64,000 nt of DNA from Plasmopara viticola (lineage: Eukaryota > Oomycota > Peronosporomycetes > Peronosporales > Peronosporaceae). Shown here one piece after another: positions 10,133-22,024 of the stretch (its first letter is position 1; every line of letters starts with the position of its first letter). A model generated the notes under the pieces. The model searched no databases, had not been told where the DNA came from, and saw nothing but the letters and a program-made list of their open reading frames with translations. The position numbers and the translations under genes were made by a program. The DNA lies in assembly GCA_001695595.3 (NCBI GenBank), contig MBPM02000025.1, forward strand, positions 186,001 through 250,000, written 5' to 3'.

Positions 10133-13100
10133 TCATTTTGAGTATATCGACAATTCCTCATTCCGAGTCACTTCACCGAACGCACTGTCTGCAGCAGCGT
10201 CATTAAATACGATAAAGTCGCGGTCTTTTCCGCCGTCCATCTTAAATAGTGGTCCCACAGGAATAAGCTTTCCGGCGCTAAAACAAGTTCGAGTCTTTCT
10301 GCTTAAAGAAACTCGCTGAATACTTTGGGCAAGCACAGAAGACAGAGCAGTTGCTGATGTGCGTCTTTTGGTGGGTGAAGGAACGAATTCCTCTCCCACA
10401 GACATTGGCGGCTTCGTTTCTGTCGTTGATTTGTAAATCTTCACGCTCGGTAATTCCTCATCAAAAAATGTCTTGTAAAGCTCTAAACTTTCTGCGGGCA
10501 CTGATCCTTTTCCGGTCCTGACGAGTTCCTTAAGGTCCAAAGATTTCTCAAACAATCTACGCAGAAAGAGGTGAAGCGTAAGAGCGATAAAAAAATAGAA
10601 CCTTTTTTTCTAGTACTGTTTAACGCACTTTCGGTCTTCGGGCTCGGTTTGAAGCTTCTTTGACACCAAGACTTGGGCCTTCACGTGTTGCTCTAATCCG
10701 GTATACGGACCAACTTGCAGTGTAAATGTAGCACCAGCACGCGCTTGAGCGTCACGAAGGCTTCGCGCATCATCAGGACTGATTTGATTATCGTGCATGT
10801 ATGTCTCAAAGTACATTTTCACACTTTCATTGTCTTTTTCCCACAATTGCGGCGATTCTTTTCGAAGCACGTATCTAAACAAAAAAATGGTATGTAAGCC
10901 TATTCATATCCAGACAATAAACCTGCATCGTACTGTTGATAAATAGGATCCGGAGTAGATGTGAAGCAGTCACCCACAAATTTGTAACGTCTGCCCCTAA
11001 AAACACAATTTTTCTATGGCATCAAAGCATGCAAACACTATATAACGAGAGTTTCACGCACCCTCTGCTCCGTGCGTAGTCATTCATTCTGATTTGGCTA
11101 TCTCTGCACTTCGCAAGCGCTTTGAGCGTCGCCGAGCCATCACCTTCATACTTATTAATCGCTTCTGCTAACTCTATACGAGAAGCCCGTTGGGAATCGA
11201 AACCTTTTATGGTTGATCCCAGAATTAAACTTTTGTGCTCACAACCACTATCGCATACAGCCGGCGACTGGTCTTCTCCAAAGTCAGGAGCACTCATACT
11301 TCGAAACGATCGCGTTCCCTTGCTTGTTTGGCCACGCTGGGCTGCTAAGTCAGCATCTGAAAGGTTGTCTTCATCAACGCGTGAAAGTCCAGATATCGAC
11401 GACGACGAGAGAGCCGACGTTAAATGCGCTACGACCGCACTTTCCGATCGACGCTTGTCCTGTTCATGTACTTCGTCCGAGATTTCCATTGGAAGCATGA
11501 ACTTGTACCCCAACACCTTGTCAAAAGTTGTCAATTCTTCTGGATGATACATGTGTAGAAAATCGTCTGAACACGGAGACTGAGAAGACACTTTGTGATT
11601 TGTACCAGGTTTTGTTTCATCACCGGTGGTCCAATTTACAAGTCTTTGTTTGCTCGCTTTGCGAGCAATCTGGTCATATACACAAAGTGTCTTGTCCTCC
11701 GCTGGCGGCTGGCAATACTTTGGTCGCTCAAATTTTTCCAAAGGTTTCTTCCACCATTCATCCAAAACTCTTCTACACTCGCGGATGTATGCATCTCGCT
11801 TCAGCTGGCCTCGAGATACCAAAGCCAAACTACGTTCATGTGTTGATTCCTTCTCATCGCTATCGTCGCTGCCATCGTCCACAATCTCTGACGACGAGCA
11901 GCATGACATCTGCATGTGCTGTATTCTAGAAAGTTCCTCGAGAGCATTCTGCTTATTTTCAGCACGAACAGTAAGGTTGCGACGCACAGTTTCACACGCA
12001 GCCATGCCATTGCGCACTTCAAAATTGTGGAGGTAGTAGTCGGAGTCGAGCTCCCATAATGGAGGAGAGTCTTCTCTTGGAACAAAGTGACCGAGAAATA
12101 TATTTATTGCATCCTGCTTTGCTGTATCGGTGAACGAATTGCTGTAGTAGCGTCGAATCGATGTCAAGAGTTCTCGATGCTTGACATTTTCCCTAGCCGC
12201 GCTGTTCTTTACGTTTTTATGAGCTTCAGAGCCGCCGTATTGCATCGAGATGGCATCGCCCATAAGCGAATACAGCTTCATGAGTACCAGCACCAGTTGT
12301 GATCGGCTTTCTAATAAAGACGTGTTCTTGATACCCATTACGTAGAGCTGTTGGCCCAGCGCTCGAATTCCTACACTAAATTGACTTACATTTGTGCGAT
12401 CTAGACAGTCAATACAATTTGTTCGGAGAATTCCTCGTTGTTCGAGCCAATCACCAGAATTTCTCGCGATTGTCGGAGACGCCGGCGACTCGTTAGTGAC
12501 TGCTTCTTCATTAGTCTCTTCTCTTTGTTGAAAATCACTTGACGTCATGGATGCATCCCACGGCTCAGATGGCGGACTCGGAAAGAACGCTTGAGCTGTA
12601 CGTCGACTCCCATTCAGATAAATCTGCCGCTTTGGTGCACTGCAAAAGAATCCTGTCTGAGTGAGAGCCCACACAGCCACTTTATCTAGTGAATGAAGCA
12701 CATTGAGACCTTTTTGTTTTGGACCAGACAGCCGCGAGTAATCCAATGCCACATAGCGCACACGGTGTTTCGGTGGCATAAAGCTGTTGAGGTACTCGAT
12801 AGCATTCATGTACTCGTTTCCTACAATCACTTCACGTTCTTTTTTCTCAGACTGCTTGATTAGATTAAGCGCAACAATCGGTGAGCCGTAGCGGGAAAAA
12901 AGATCAGCAAAATGCTTTTGAGTCGCTGCGTATTTTGGGTCAACACGGTTCAGCACAATTGGCGGCTTTGGTAGCGTAGCCGAAGTCTCTTGTGACCAGA
13001 AGACTGGAATCGATCCGCGATGCTGTACAAACGAGCTAAATTTGCCAGGACCCATGCTCTCGTCTTCAATTATCTGTTCAGTCTCGACGTCGTTCGCTAC

Positions 13101-14494
13101 CTTGCCAGTGTCTGCAACACCACGTTTCAAATAACGTGTGCCTGCAAAGTGTCGCGAGCGACGAGCCAGAAGCACGATGCTTACAAGACGTCCAAATACC
13201 GAGCACTTGCGTTGCTCATAGCAACCAAGTACAAGCGGTACGATAAGATCCGCTGCAGCGTCTCCACTTAAGCAACTTCGCAATTCTTGCGTCAAGTAAA
13301 AGTTCCATGTAAACATCTCTGCTGGTTCCGAATGTTCGGATGTCATATTGTGCTGTAAGGTGTGCGTGATATCGTACGAGTAGCTAAAGTAAAAATCTTT
13401 CGTCAAATCCAAAAAATGAAAAAGACCTAGGTATCGCGCTTCTGCTTCTTCCACCGGACTTGGATTAAACCACCGGTTTAGTTGCGTCCATACGCTTTGA
13501 TCTTCTTCTGGACGACTCACGTTTAGCTGCTGCGAAGCTGAGATCCCATAGATTGAGTTGCCTCCAATGTTGCCAATCTTTCGTCGCTGGGTGACGAAAA
13601 TGAAATAGTATCCGCGCAAGAAGCGGATGCAGCCAACAATGGCCACGGCTGTAAATGCGCGCTCGAGTTGCCCCGTACCACGCACTCGAGCTAGCTCAGC
13701 TAGAGCCTGCAGTCTCGCTTCCATCTGTTCCCAATCGTGAATCATTTTATCTTCTTTTAATACTTCGTCTAACGACTGCGGACGGTCCACCATCCGATTC
13801 AATTCAATCATCCGAAACCGCGAATAGTGACGGTCGGAACACACGACGTAGTACATTGACGGCGTCTCATAGATGGTAAAACGTTCAAATAGCGTCTCAC
13901 AGGTGGCCAACGCCGGTTTGCGTCGTCTTAAAGTCGGTCGTCCGAGTCCCGCCCCATTTAACGAGGTACCAACGGGACTCGCCGATAAATTCAAATTTAT
14001 ACTCAACTGCGACGACGGGCGACGCATGTGCTTGGGTCTAGTTGCCGGTTCCGATACAGGCGCTGTTAAAAGAGAAATTTGAGGTTTGATACCTCGCTGC
14101 AAGTCTCGTTTCACAGCGATCAACGTCGTCATCCTACAATAGTGAAAGCATGAAAATCGTGTAGCTCGAATAAATGGTATAGATATCAGAATAAGCCACC
14201 TTACCACCAATCCACGTCGTGACTAGACTCGTGAGATGAAAAAGTTTCCTTCTTGCTTCGTTTTATGTTGAGCTCCATGCAGTCGCGGCCGTCGCTGCGC
14301 ACGTGGGCGAGTTCGCAGTCCTTGAGGGGAATGGAGACGATGCGGCTCCGGCTCCGGCTGTCTGAATCCAGCGACACCCATAGCTCACCTCGATCGACTG
14401 CAAGCTCACACCAGACAAGGGTCCATTCTCCTGGTTTGCTGCGATTAAACAGCCGCGGCGTGCGGCGGTACAAAGGCCCTGAAATGCTCATCAT
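10133..14494 (-). CDS. FIG4: FIG4-type Sac-domain phosphoinositide phosphatase with N-terminal PH-like domain
   Basis: Read as join(10133..10556, 10617..10874, 10934..10996, 11062..14133, 14205..14494) on the minus strand: five exons, 4107 nt, 1368 residues, GT-AG introns of 59-71 bp. The Sac domain carries the CX5R catalytic motif intact in NCIDCLDRTN. FIG4/Sac3 removes the 5-phosphate of PI(3,5)P2 on endolysosomal membranes in complex with PIKfyve and Vac14. The C-terminal tail has the FIG4-like block FLHMYHPEELTTFDKVLGYKF and YxxY-type segments (IYQQYVLRKE, MYFETYMHD, LYKTFF). These lie in the three small 3' exons, which ties those exons to this gene. Exon 1 encodes a PH-like fold (SGPLYRR, EWTLVWCEL, IVSIPLKDCEL, ending in a W helix across intron 1). 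This N-terminal PH addition is not in yeast or animal FIG4. It may help membrane targeting (inference). Confidence 0.85.
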
Positions 14495-14530
14495 GTAGCT
14501 TTTTTAGATCTAAACATTCACTCTGAAATC

Positions 14531-15729
14531 TTACAATTGAATATATACATTAACAGAAGGCAGAAGCTCTGTGAAGATGGAGTTTACATAATCTCCGAGC
14601 ACGTCGAAGCAGTCATGTACATGCAGTTCCTGCAGAGGCGAGACGGGAGGTTCAAGTATTTGATATGCGAACGTGACCAGGATCTCAGTCGTAAGCCAGC
14701 AGCACCACGAAAAGTGCAACGACTTTAGAGCTCGAGACTTGGCGAGTTGCTGCAATAATACAGCACCCTGTTCGCCTGCAGCAGCATCGAAGCAGTCAGT
14801 GATCGTAAGGCCTTCAAGATTTGGATGAATTGTCGTCAACTGCGTTAAGAAATGCCTGGAAAGTCCAAGACACGAGACAAGACAGAGTGAAAGCAGCTGT
14901 ACGTTTTCTTGTGTCTGCACAATGTCGACGTCTTCCGCGTCTAAATCTTCCCATGACTCAGCTTTATTTTCCATCAACTGACTAGCAACAAAGTGCCACG
15001 TCATGCGATGATCCACTTGCACATTATCGAACAACGGGGCCAACGACTTTTCGTCTCTCACAAAGCCGATAGTGAGATGCTCTGTCGGCTGTAGCAGTAA
15101 CAGCTTCACATTACTGTCACTAACGGTTTTAAACGCTGTTGTCAGCTCTGCCAATTTAGATATCATCCAGGGCTCAAACGACGCAAAAAAGTTCTGCGTG
15201 AACTCGCACGAAGAGCTGTACAATTCGAATGACCGCGCAATCTCATAAATGCACCTAAACGACACAACAATCACTTTCCTTATCGGCAAAAGACGCAGCA
15301 ATTTGTATTTTGAATCGAAGATGCATCTTACCGGTCCTGTAGCGAAGAGAAATCTTGCACGGCCGACGTCTTCCGCAGCTCCGAGGCAATAGACAGCGCT
15401 CCTTCATGCTTGATTCGCTCAATGTGGTCGTCTTTAAGACGCGCATTTGTCCAACACGCCAACACATCAAGCTTTACTTTACGGCGCACCAAATCGTCAC
15501 CCTTAGTACGTCTTTGATGGTTCGAAAGCTTGTGTTGCGCTTGCCTGCTCAGTGCATTCTTATGCGTTACCTTGCATACCTCTTGCTGCCACCGCTGTAA
15601 TTGCACAAACCTGCAAAGCAATAAATTAGTAAATTGCATAAATTACAGAGTAAAAGTAGTTTTAGTCTTATACCTCTCCTTCTTGGAGCCGTAATTTCCG
15701 CACTGTCGCCCCTTCCTGTTGCGACCCAT
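14531..15729 (-). CDS. Leucine-rich-repeat protein of unknown role
   Basis: Three exons on the minus strand, join(14531..15254, 15332..15610, 15674..15729), 1059 nt, 352 residues, introns of 63 and 77 bp with clean GT-AG ends. The start ATG at 15729 opens a short basic N-terminus (MGRNRKGRQCGNYGSKKER) that may be a nuclear signal. The middle is helical and charged. From about residue 200 the protein has irregular leucine-rich repeats (LSLCLVSCLGLSRHFL, HPNLEGLTITDCFD, ALKSLHFSWC, LQELHVHDCFD) of the cysteine-containing, F-box/AMN1-like type. I see no F-box. The gene ends 36 bp before the FIG4 start codon on the same strand, so the two promoters must overlap or be very short. The cellular partner is unknown. 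Confidence 0.6.
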
Positions 15730-15880
15730 TTTAAACAAATGTAATGAATATGAGCCAGATTAGTGCATACGATGTTAATGCTTTATAAAGAATGCTTGTA
15801 AATCTCTATATTTTAGCTTGAGAAAAATAATAACACAACAGTGTGGGAATCACTTCTACGGCAAGAGACATATTCGAGAG

Positions 15881-16072
15881 CTAAGGGCGCCATAATAGAA
15901 TACGGCGAATGAGTAGGCGAATGCTTTGGATGGCGAGGTCAAAAGTGATTAGCATGAGAAACGTCGATGGAGCCTCGAAAAGCATCACCCGACAAATGAA
16001 AAAAGTGAGCTCGTAGCCTTGTGTACAAGTGTAACAATAGCTACGGCTCACGACATTGATCAAGAGAGGCAT
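15881..16072 (-). CDS. Possible small membrane protein (63 aa)
   Basis: A short ATG-initiated frame with two hydrophobic segments (ELTFFICRVMLFEA and TFLMLITFDLAI) and a basic end. A CTCTCG/TTCACT initiator-like motif lies about 30 bp upstream. I recognise no family and see no partner exons. It may be a chance ORF in the 550 bp gap between the LRR gene and the unknown gene at 16.3 kb. Nothing else is visible in that gap. Confidence 0.2.
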   Translation of the reverse strand: MPLLINVVSRSYCYTCTQGYELTFFICRVMLFEAPSTFLMLITFDLAIQSIRLLIRRILLWRP

Positions 16073-16278
16073 AGCGCTAAAGAAAGATTTAATTGTTCGA
16101 GAGTGAACTCTCCGCGAAGTGGACTGGCTGAATATTGATTTATTTTTTTAAATATTAGTTACGGCCTTGGTACATCGACCTCTTCAACTGCCATGTCCTT
16201 TTCCTCGTACACTCGTTGCTATATGTGGGGAGAGAAAGGCTAGCTATTTAATTTACTACACCAAATTGCCCATATTTT

Positions 16279-17280
16279 TCAAAATACATCTTCTTGCTTC
16301 ATTCGCCATAGTTCGTATTGATGCGGCAACCAGAATAGCGTTCGACGGTCGCTCAGTATATTTTCCAATGACGTGTCCAGCAAACATTTAATTCTCAGCG
16401 ACATTCCTTTCTCTTGCTCGTCGTATGGGATTGCTATTTCAATGCCAACATCGTTTTCAAAAGTCTTTTGAGGCAGCTTTGCCAACCCAGCAGCGTATTC
16501 TTCCCACGCCCCTTCCACCGTCTTAAAAAATGCGCTTACTGCGATTTGAACTTGATCGCCGACTTCGAAATCCACACGATGCAACCATTTACATTTCATT
16601 GAGTGAGCCATGTTCTTGCTTAAAAAGTGTGCGCCGACCCATTTTCGACCAACACGTAAACGCACAACGCGAAATTCACCAGTAAGGAAACCCTCTTGCC
16701 GAATCGCAACGTGGACAGTGACATCAAATACATGATCCACTTTGATACGCCACGAAGTTGGGGGCTGCCACACTGTCCACCGACACTTGTCAAGCATAAA
16801 TTTAATCACATCGGGTCTTGCAACTCAAGCACTTGAGCGGGTTTAGTTCGCGATGGCTCATCTTGAAGTTCTGGTCCGCAGCTATGCACTCCATAGACGC
16901 GCTTACTCACTAGAATCTTGCAAACACTGCAAGAAGAGTATCGATCAGTGGCGTACGTCAATTTTCTTATTACTCTATACTTTCGGTACGCACTCTTTTA
17001 CGTCGATGTTATACGCTTCAGCAATCGATGTAGTAGAAATGCTCGCAACGTACCAGTACTTTACAGCCAACTCAATGTAATCAGCAAATAGGTTAATACG
17101 ATGCACTAAATGCTTCTCCACGAGTTGGCATAAGCGCGTAAAGTCATGCTGATCAATCAAACCGTATCGTCCACGGTGCGCAAGCGCGTGTGCGGCTTGG
17201 CTATAGATTTGGTTTGTATGTGGTGTATACGAGGTCTGACGCAACGATTTAACCCGTTCGACCCCCACAGCACCTCCCAT
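16279..17280 (-). CDS. Unknown conserved-looking protein, one frameshift
   Basis: Exon 1 runs 17280..16994 from ATG (MGGAVGVERVKSLRQ), ends before GTGCGT, and joins at CTTCTTGCAG to an exon starting at 16926. That exon is open to ...VLELQDP and then hits a TGA. A frame one base away continues as DVIKFMLDKCRWTVW to a stop at 16279. Adding one C to the C3 run (plus-strand GGG, 16813-16815) would join them, giving about 311 residues. The N-terminal half is helical (AHALAHRGRYGLIDQHDF, LAVKYWYVASI). The C-terminal half has a beta-rich pattern (VFDVTVHVAIRQ, GEFRVVRLRVGRKWVGAHFL) that could be C2-like, but I cannot name the family. The sharp continuity across the break suggests a sequencing indel or a very recent mutation. 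Confidence 0.5.
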
Positions 17281-18098
17281 TCAACCAAAAGTCTGGCGTC
17301 CAGTCAGCAAAAATGGTACCATATGCTACACTTTTGCATCGGCGCTAAATAAAGACAAAGTTATTAATGTAATGCAATGAAGAAGGAGTGTAACGCTATT
17401 AAAATAAAAAAATATCATATACCTGTCTCACAGAATGTTCTTCATTGCAATGCTAGAACATTATCCGCATAATAGAGGTATCAGCAAATCCGACATAATT
17501 TGGAGTAAAGAAGGCAGCAATGATAGGTCTACAAACTGTAGTGGTCGAAAAATGTTCTTAAGATTACGCGGGTAAGCGTTTTGCTCTGAAACCTTTCTGA
17601 AACATATACTGAAAATCCAGAGTACATGCTGGTACGGCAGCGACCCGGTACTCATCAGATTTTATAGTTTTTTGTGACACTGGCATCCATTTAGGATGAA
17701 CGTGATTAGAGCAAAAGTATTTTGGCCTGTTACACACACTTCACATGTAAAGGCAGGAAGATTAGCTGATGCTATTTGTGCGGAATTCTTACAATATTGG
17801 TCTAGGCATGCGTAGAATTGACGAGCCCAACGGCATGTTTTACTCAGTTGAAGTTGCATTCGTTCTTTGGTTTACGACCCTAAATGATATGCCTCTTCCA
17901 CGTCGTATAAAGATAGGTCTGCCAGACTTTTTAGGCCCTTCATAACAAATATTCCCTTTGTACACTCAACCTTACGTTAAACTCGAGAAGGCGACAGGAA
18001 GGAAGGGCTGACGTCACTATACGCCAGCGATCGCGCGCGAAATCTCAGTCACCTTATCACACTCATTTAACACTGGCTACTTTAAGAAAGCGACTAAA
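17281..18098. other. Intergenic region between divergent genes
   Basis: AT-rich spacer with no supported ORF. It separates the minus-strand gene at 16.3-17.3 kb from the plus-strand gene at 18099, so both promoters should lie here. Confidence 0.5.
18061..18073 (+). promoter_or_regulatory. Oomycete initiator-like motif
   Basis: ACTCATTTAACAC lies about 27-38 bp upstream of the ATG at 18099. It resembles the oomycete core promoter initiator (GCTCATTYYNCA). No start-site data support it here. Confidence 0.35.
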
Positions 18099-21000
18099 AT
18101 GTCAAATTGGGGGCTGCGGCTAAATCCTTTCAAGAAGAGCTACTCGCAGCTCGAAATGGACCAGATGCGCTTTGTTCATCAGGCTTATTGCGAGTCTATG
18201 GAGGTGAGCGAAGAGGACCTTCCTACGGCACTTAAAATGGACGACAACTTTTACCCGCTGCACAATCCTACCCTTTCGGACTTTGACGAAAACTCGTACC
18301 TACGCAAGATGCAGGACGTTGTAGGTCTATTGCGTAATCCCGCAGAGGCCATTATCTCGAGCATTTGTGCCTATCAACGAGAGCGCTACGATCGAACGTT
18401 CACGTTTTCGGGATACCTCAATGATCCGCGTACGTTGCTACTTGAAGAGTTTAAAGACTGGGCCATGCGTACACTCGCACCGGCTTCATGTACGACCGAA
18501 TCCATTCTTATTGAGGTGCGACGTCGCCACAGCTACGTTTTGAGACTTCAGCATGGACAACAAGGTCTTTTTCACTCTGGTTCGGGCGAGCGCTCACTGA
18601 TTGGTACGCTCAAGGATGTGAGAAACGTCATTGAGACGCGAGTACTTCCTACAATCGAGACTGAGCGCGCTCATTCGTCGGCACGGGAACAGCTACACAC
18701 ACTGGAAGCACGTGGCACGGATGGACTCATGCACGGCGTGCAGTTTTTGTTTTATGTGTTACGGAACACGCCGAATACACCGGCGGACTGCACAATTAGC
18801 AACTTGCAAAGTCAACAGCATGCAGGTATGAAGGACGCCATGGGCAGTAAGTCAGGAAAAATGCTTGAAGTGCTTTTGACGACACCATCTTTCAAGTACG
18901 TGTTATAGAAAACAGTGATGGGCGTGATCTAACACGCTCTTGTATTTGTTTATTTGTGTGTTTATTGTAGAGAACTCTTTCCACAAACCCAGGCTGCAAT
19001 TTCCCCCAGGACTCGCTACATTCGCTATTATTGACAAATGAAGAAGAGGAAGAGATGACTCGAACAGCAGTGTTTTGCGATACGGATGCAACCCCTCAAG
19101 TACCCATGGTATTGACGAGAGAGCTTCGACGCAATTCCAACCCAAATGAGGGAGCAATTACTCCGTCCCAATATCTGCAGCAAAGCAATTCGGGTGTTGT
19201 GGCACTTCGAAAAGAGGTTCAAGAAGAGACTTTTAATGCTTTTACTAAGCTACATGGCCTACTGAAGTTGCTAGCAGATCTGTTAGTCTCGTGCCGAAAA
19301 GCACGACAGCTTGCTGGTCCCGGTGGAGATTTGCTTGTATATGGACCTGGTGGTGAGGAAATTCGTCGGCTGATGCAGTCGCTTGAGGCCGTGCAGTCAG
19401 AAATTAGTAAGGAAGTCAGCCAGCTTACGCGCATCGGTGTTCGTGAGCTGGATCGTTTGAAGCCTAATCAAGAGAAAGCCTGGCGCTGGAGCTTTAGCAA
19501 AGTGCTTCCCCTTGAAGGGTACTTGGCCCGTGATTTTGGTGCGTGCGTCGAACCTATACAGCGCATGTATGCCAGCGCTGATCCAGCGCACGTGCAGAAG
19601 ATGTACAAACAATTCAAACAAGCCACAGGCTTGTGGGTGGAGGAAAACAGCTCGATTTGTCGGTATGTCACAGCAGCGTTAGGTGGTGGCTTTATCGAGG
19701 ATTCGCCACACAAGCACAAACAATTATTAGATGGTGAAGAGGAGCCCGAAGGTCAAGCAAAGATTGAGCTGGTGGAAGAGGATTGCCCGTCAGACGTGAG
19801 TACTGCGCTTGTTGTAGCCGGATCTGGTACTAGCTATCAAAAGAGCAACGGCCAAAAGGTCTCGTCGCTAGTCGGAGAGGATCGAATTGTGCTGTTAGAT
19901 GATGATAATATTGAGAACGACCACCGTCTTGTAGTAGCGAACAGTGCTAATGTTCGCGCGCCGAAGAAGCAGTCGAGCTCAGATAGCAGTTCATTTTTCT
20001 CGTCGCTTGTTTCGTGGGGTGTGAGTGCCAAAACGCCGCCGAAATTAAAGAATAGCGCGAGCAGCCCGATAAATTCCGAAACAGACGAAGACGACGACCT
20101 TGAAAAAGGATCGTCGTCGTCGAAGTCCTTAAAAGAAGGCGCAGATATTGCTGCTGCTCAAGGCGGCGTGCTCGACACACTTTTACTCGTGCGTCAATCA
20201 ATTCAGCGAATTGGTCAGCTGTCGTGGGGCGTTCGAACGTCGTTTCATACTTCGTCCATTGATGAAGGTGACTTTGACGCGTTCATTGTCTTGTGCTCTA
20301 TATATGAGACTGCGGGCGTTCCTTGTTCAAGCGATTTGCTGCTCCGTGTAAGGTTGCACCGTGCGCGTCTCGCTCAGCTACTGAAGAAACATATTCAAAT
20401 TATACTTAATTGCGTCGTGGTACTCCAGCGTCGGATCGTGGATGAAGAGAAGAGCATTTTGGGCATGACGCTAGTTTACCGTCGATTGAGCGCAAATCTC
20501 GCTAGTTTTGAAAGCGAGATGGACAACCTCCTGATCAACTTTAAGCATATGATGGTAGAGTGCTCAAAGATGAAAGCAGGCATTCTTGCAATGCCGCTGT
20601 CGCAGCAGCGCGAGTCGAACGATGTAATTGGCATGGGTGCCTATGCGTACAATTCAATTAATGCGCTTACGTCTAGCTTCGGTGTTACTCGTGTCCCGTC
20701 CGCCGCGATTCTCTCGCATGGAGAGTACATGACGCAATTGAGGTCACAATTGGACTTGCATTGGAACAGTATTTCGCACCTCTTTCACAGCATCCAAGGC
20801 ACAGTGGAAGCTGTCGTAACCGCTGATGACCGTCTAAAGGTATAGGATTGTCAGCATAAAACGTGCTAGCGGCTCGCTCACACTTTGTTATTGATGTTTA
20901 GGGATACGCCAAGTTTCCAAACATCGTTGTCCCACCACAACAGCTCGACTACATTTTTGAAGTGAGTTGTTGCTGCATGTATAGTAGTGTGCAATCATTT

Positions 21001-21174
21001 AACGTCTTTTGCGATCGGCAGTTTAACTACGACGGCTTCTTCCGTCAGACAACGAAAGACTTGGAAGTTTTGCTCGCTTCATTTGATACGTCCAAGTGAG
21101 TATCTTTAATGCCTGTGCGCCTCAATGCCTCATCGGTTAGAAAATTCATGCAAGCTGGTGAGCAAGCGACTTAG
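18099..21174 (+). CDS. Large orphan protein, 943 aa, function unknown
   Basis: Five exons: 18099..18895, 18973..20839, 20902..20961, 21022..21095, 21141..21174. Donors are GTACGT, GTATAG, GTGAGT and GTGAGT, phases match at each join, and the sum is 2832 nt. The N-terminal third (MSNWGLRLNPFKKSYSQLE onward) and the C-terminal third look helical, with heptad-like stretches (LLRVRLHRARLAQLLKKHIQIIL, LASFESEMDNLLINFKHMMVECSK). Between residues of about 500 and 640 lies a Ser/Asp/Glu-rich disordered linker (SSSDSSSFFSS, ETDEDDDLEKGSSSSKS). There is no signal peptide or transmembrane helix. The fold suggests a scaffold or trafficking-type helical bundle, but this is only a guess. The gene ends 99 bp from the convergent EAF6 gene. 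Confidence 0.65.
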
Positions 21175-21273
21175 GTTTGTTGGCAATGTCAGACGTCAAT
21201 CTTCCATGCCGCTGTTTATTATTTTTACTATAAAACCTTAAAAATATATATGCTACACAGTATCGTTATAAGG

Positions 21274-21927
21274 CTATAGCACATCAAGAAAGTCGCTAGC
21301 AGGTGGTGCTACTGGTGCACTTCCGGTCATCACTAGTGAAGCAGTCAGGGGTGAATTTGACGCAGCAGACTCAAGTGCCTTGGCTAAAATAGCTTCCGTC
21401 TCTCTTTTCCTTTTCTTCAGACTGGACGTCTGGAAACCCGAGGCTTCTGTCCCTCCAGAACCAAGGCCAGCCTTTGCAGTCTTCTGTACTGTATGCACTT
21501 TGGGCTCTTTATGCATCACCTGCGTGTTCAGTGTAGCGTTGCTATCTACGACCCCACTAGCACTGTTCGCCCCTTTTCCTACAGACAGTGTGACCGTCAA
21601 CTTGTCTCGTCTCGCATCCTCTTCGTTGGTCGTTGTAAACATATTCACGTGCTCAAAGCTCGGTTCGCCCGCCAAGGTTGCATAAAAGCACGAGTTGGAA
21701 AAGAGATGTTCCGTCCCGGTGTATGGCTTGACCTTTTTGGTGTTGGCATCCTTGCGCGACTGTTTAGAGTCAATAAAGCCGTCCCAGCCGCGAATTATGT
21801 TGCCGTGTGGCGTTTCCTCAAGGTACACAGCTTCCTCCTCCTCAATCTGTGCCTGGAGCTTTAAAATCGTCTCGTGTGCACGACGCTGTGCATCATACAG
21901 CGTCATCATCTCGTCGGATACGCTCAT
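21274..21927 (-). CDS. EAF6: EAF6-like NuA4 histone acetyltransferase subunit
   Basis: The diagnostic block is YLEETPHGNIIRGWDGF after a coiled-coil segment (LYDAQRRAHETILKLQAQIEEEE). It matches the EAF6/MEAF6 family, small accessory subunits of NuA4 and MOZ-type acetyltransferases. I use the ATG at 21927 (MSVSDEMMTLYDAQ), which fits the usual family start. An in-frame ATG 12 codons upstream (21963) would add a hydrophobic stretch with no family support. After the EAF6 core there is a long low-complexity tail with a basic KKRKRE motif that may be a nuclear signal. At 217 residues it is similar in size to animal MEAF6. It sits head-to-tail with the exchanger gene, with about 97 bp between them. 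Confidence 0.85.
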   Translation of the reverse strand: MSVSDEMMTLYDAQRRAHETILKLQAQIEEEEAVYLEETPHGNIIRGWDGFIDSKQSRKDANTKKVKPYTGTEHLFSNSCFYATLAGEPSFEHVNMFTTTNEEDARRDKLTVTLSVGKGANSASGVVDSNATLNTQVMHKEPKVHTVQKTAKAGLGSGGTEASGFQTSSLKKRKRETEAILAKALESAASNSPLTASLVMTGSAPVAPPASDFLDVL

Positions 21928-22024
21928 TATCAACAAGTAAACTAGCTCAGAGTGGACATGCATTATGAGAGGTCACGTTCTTTTGGCCCTTAAACTACCG
22001 GTATTAAATACCTGACTACATAAA

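Noticed and set aside
11122..11547. Plus-strand frames inside FIG4
   Set aside because: Antisense shadows of a well-supported Sac-domain gene.
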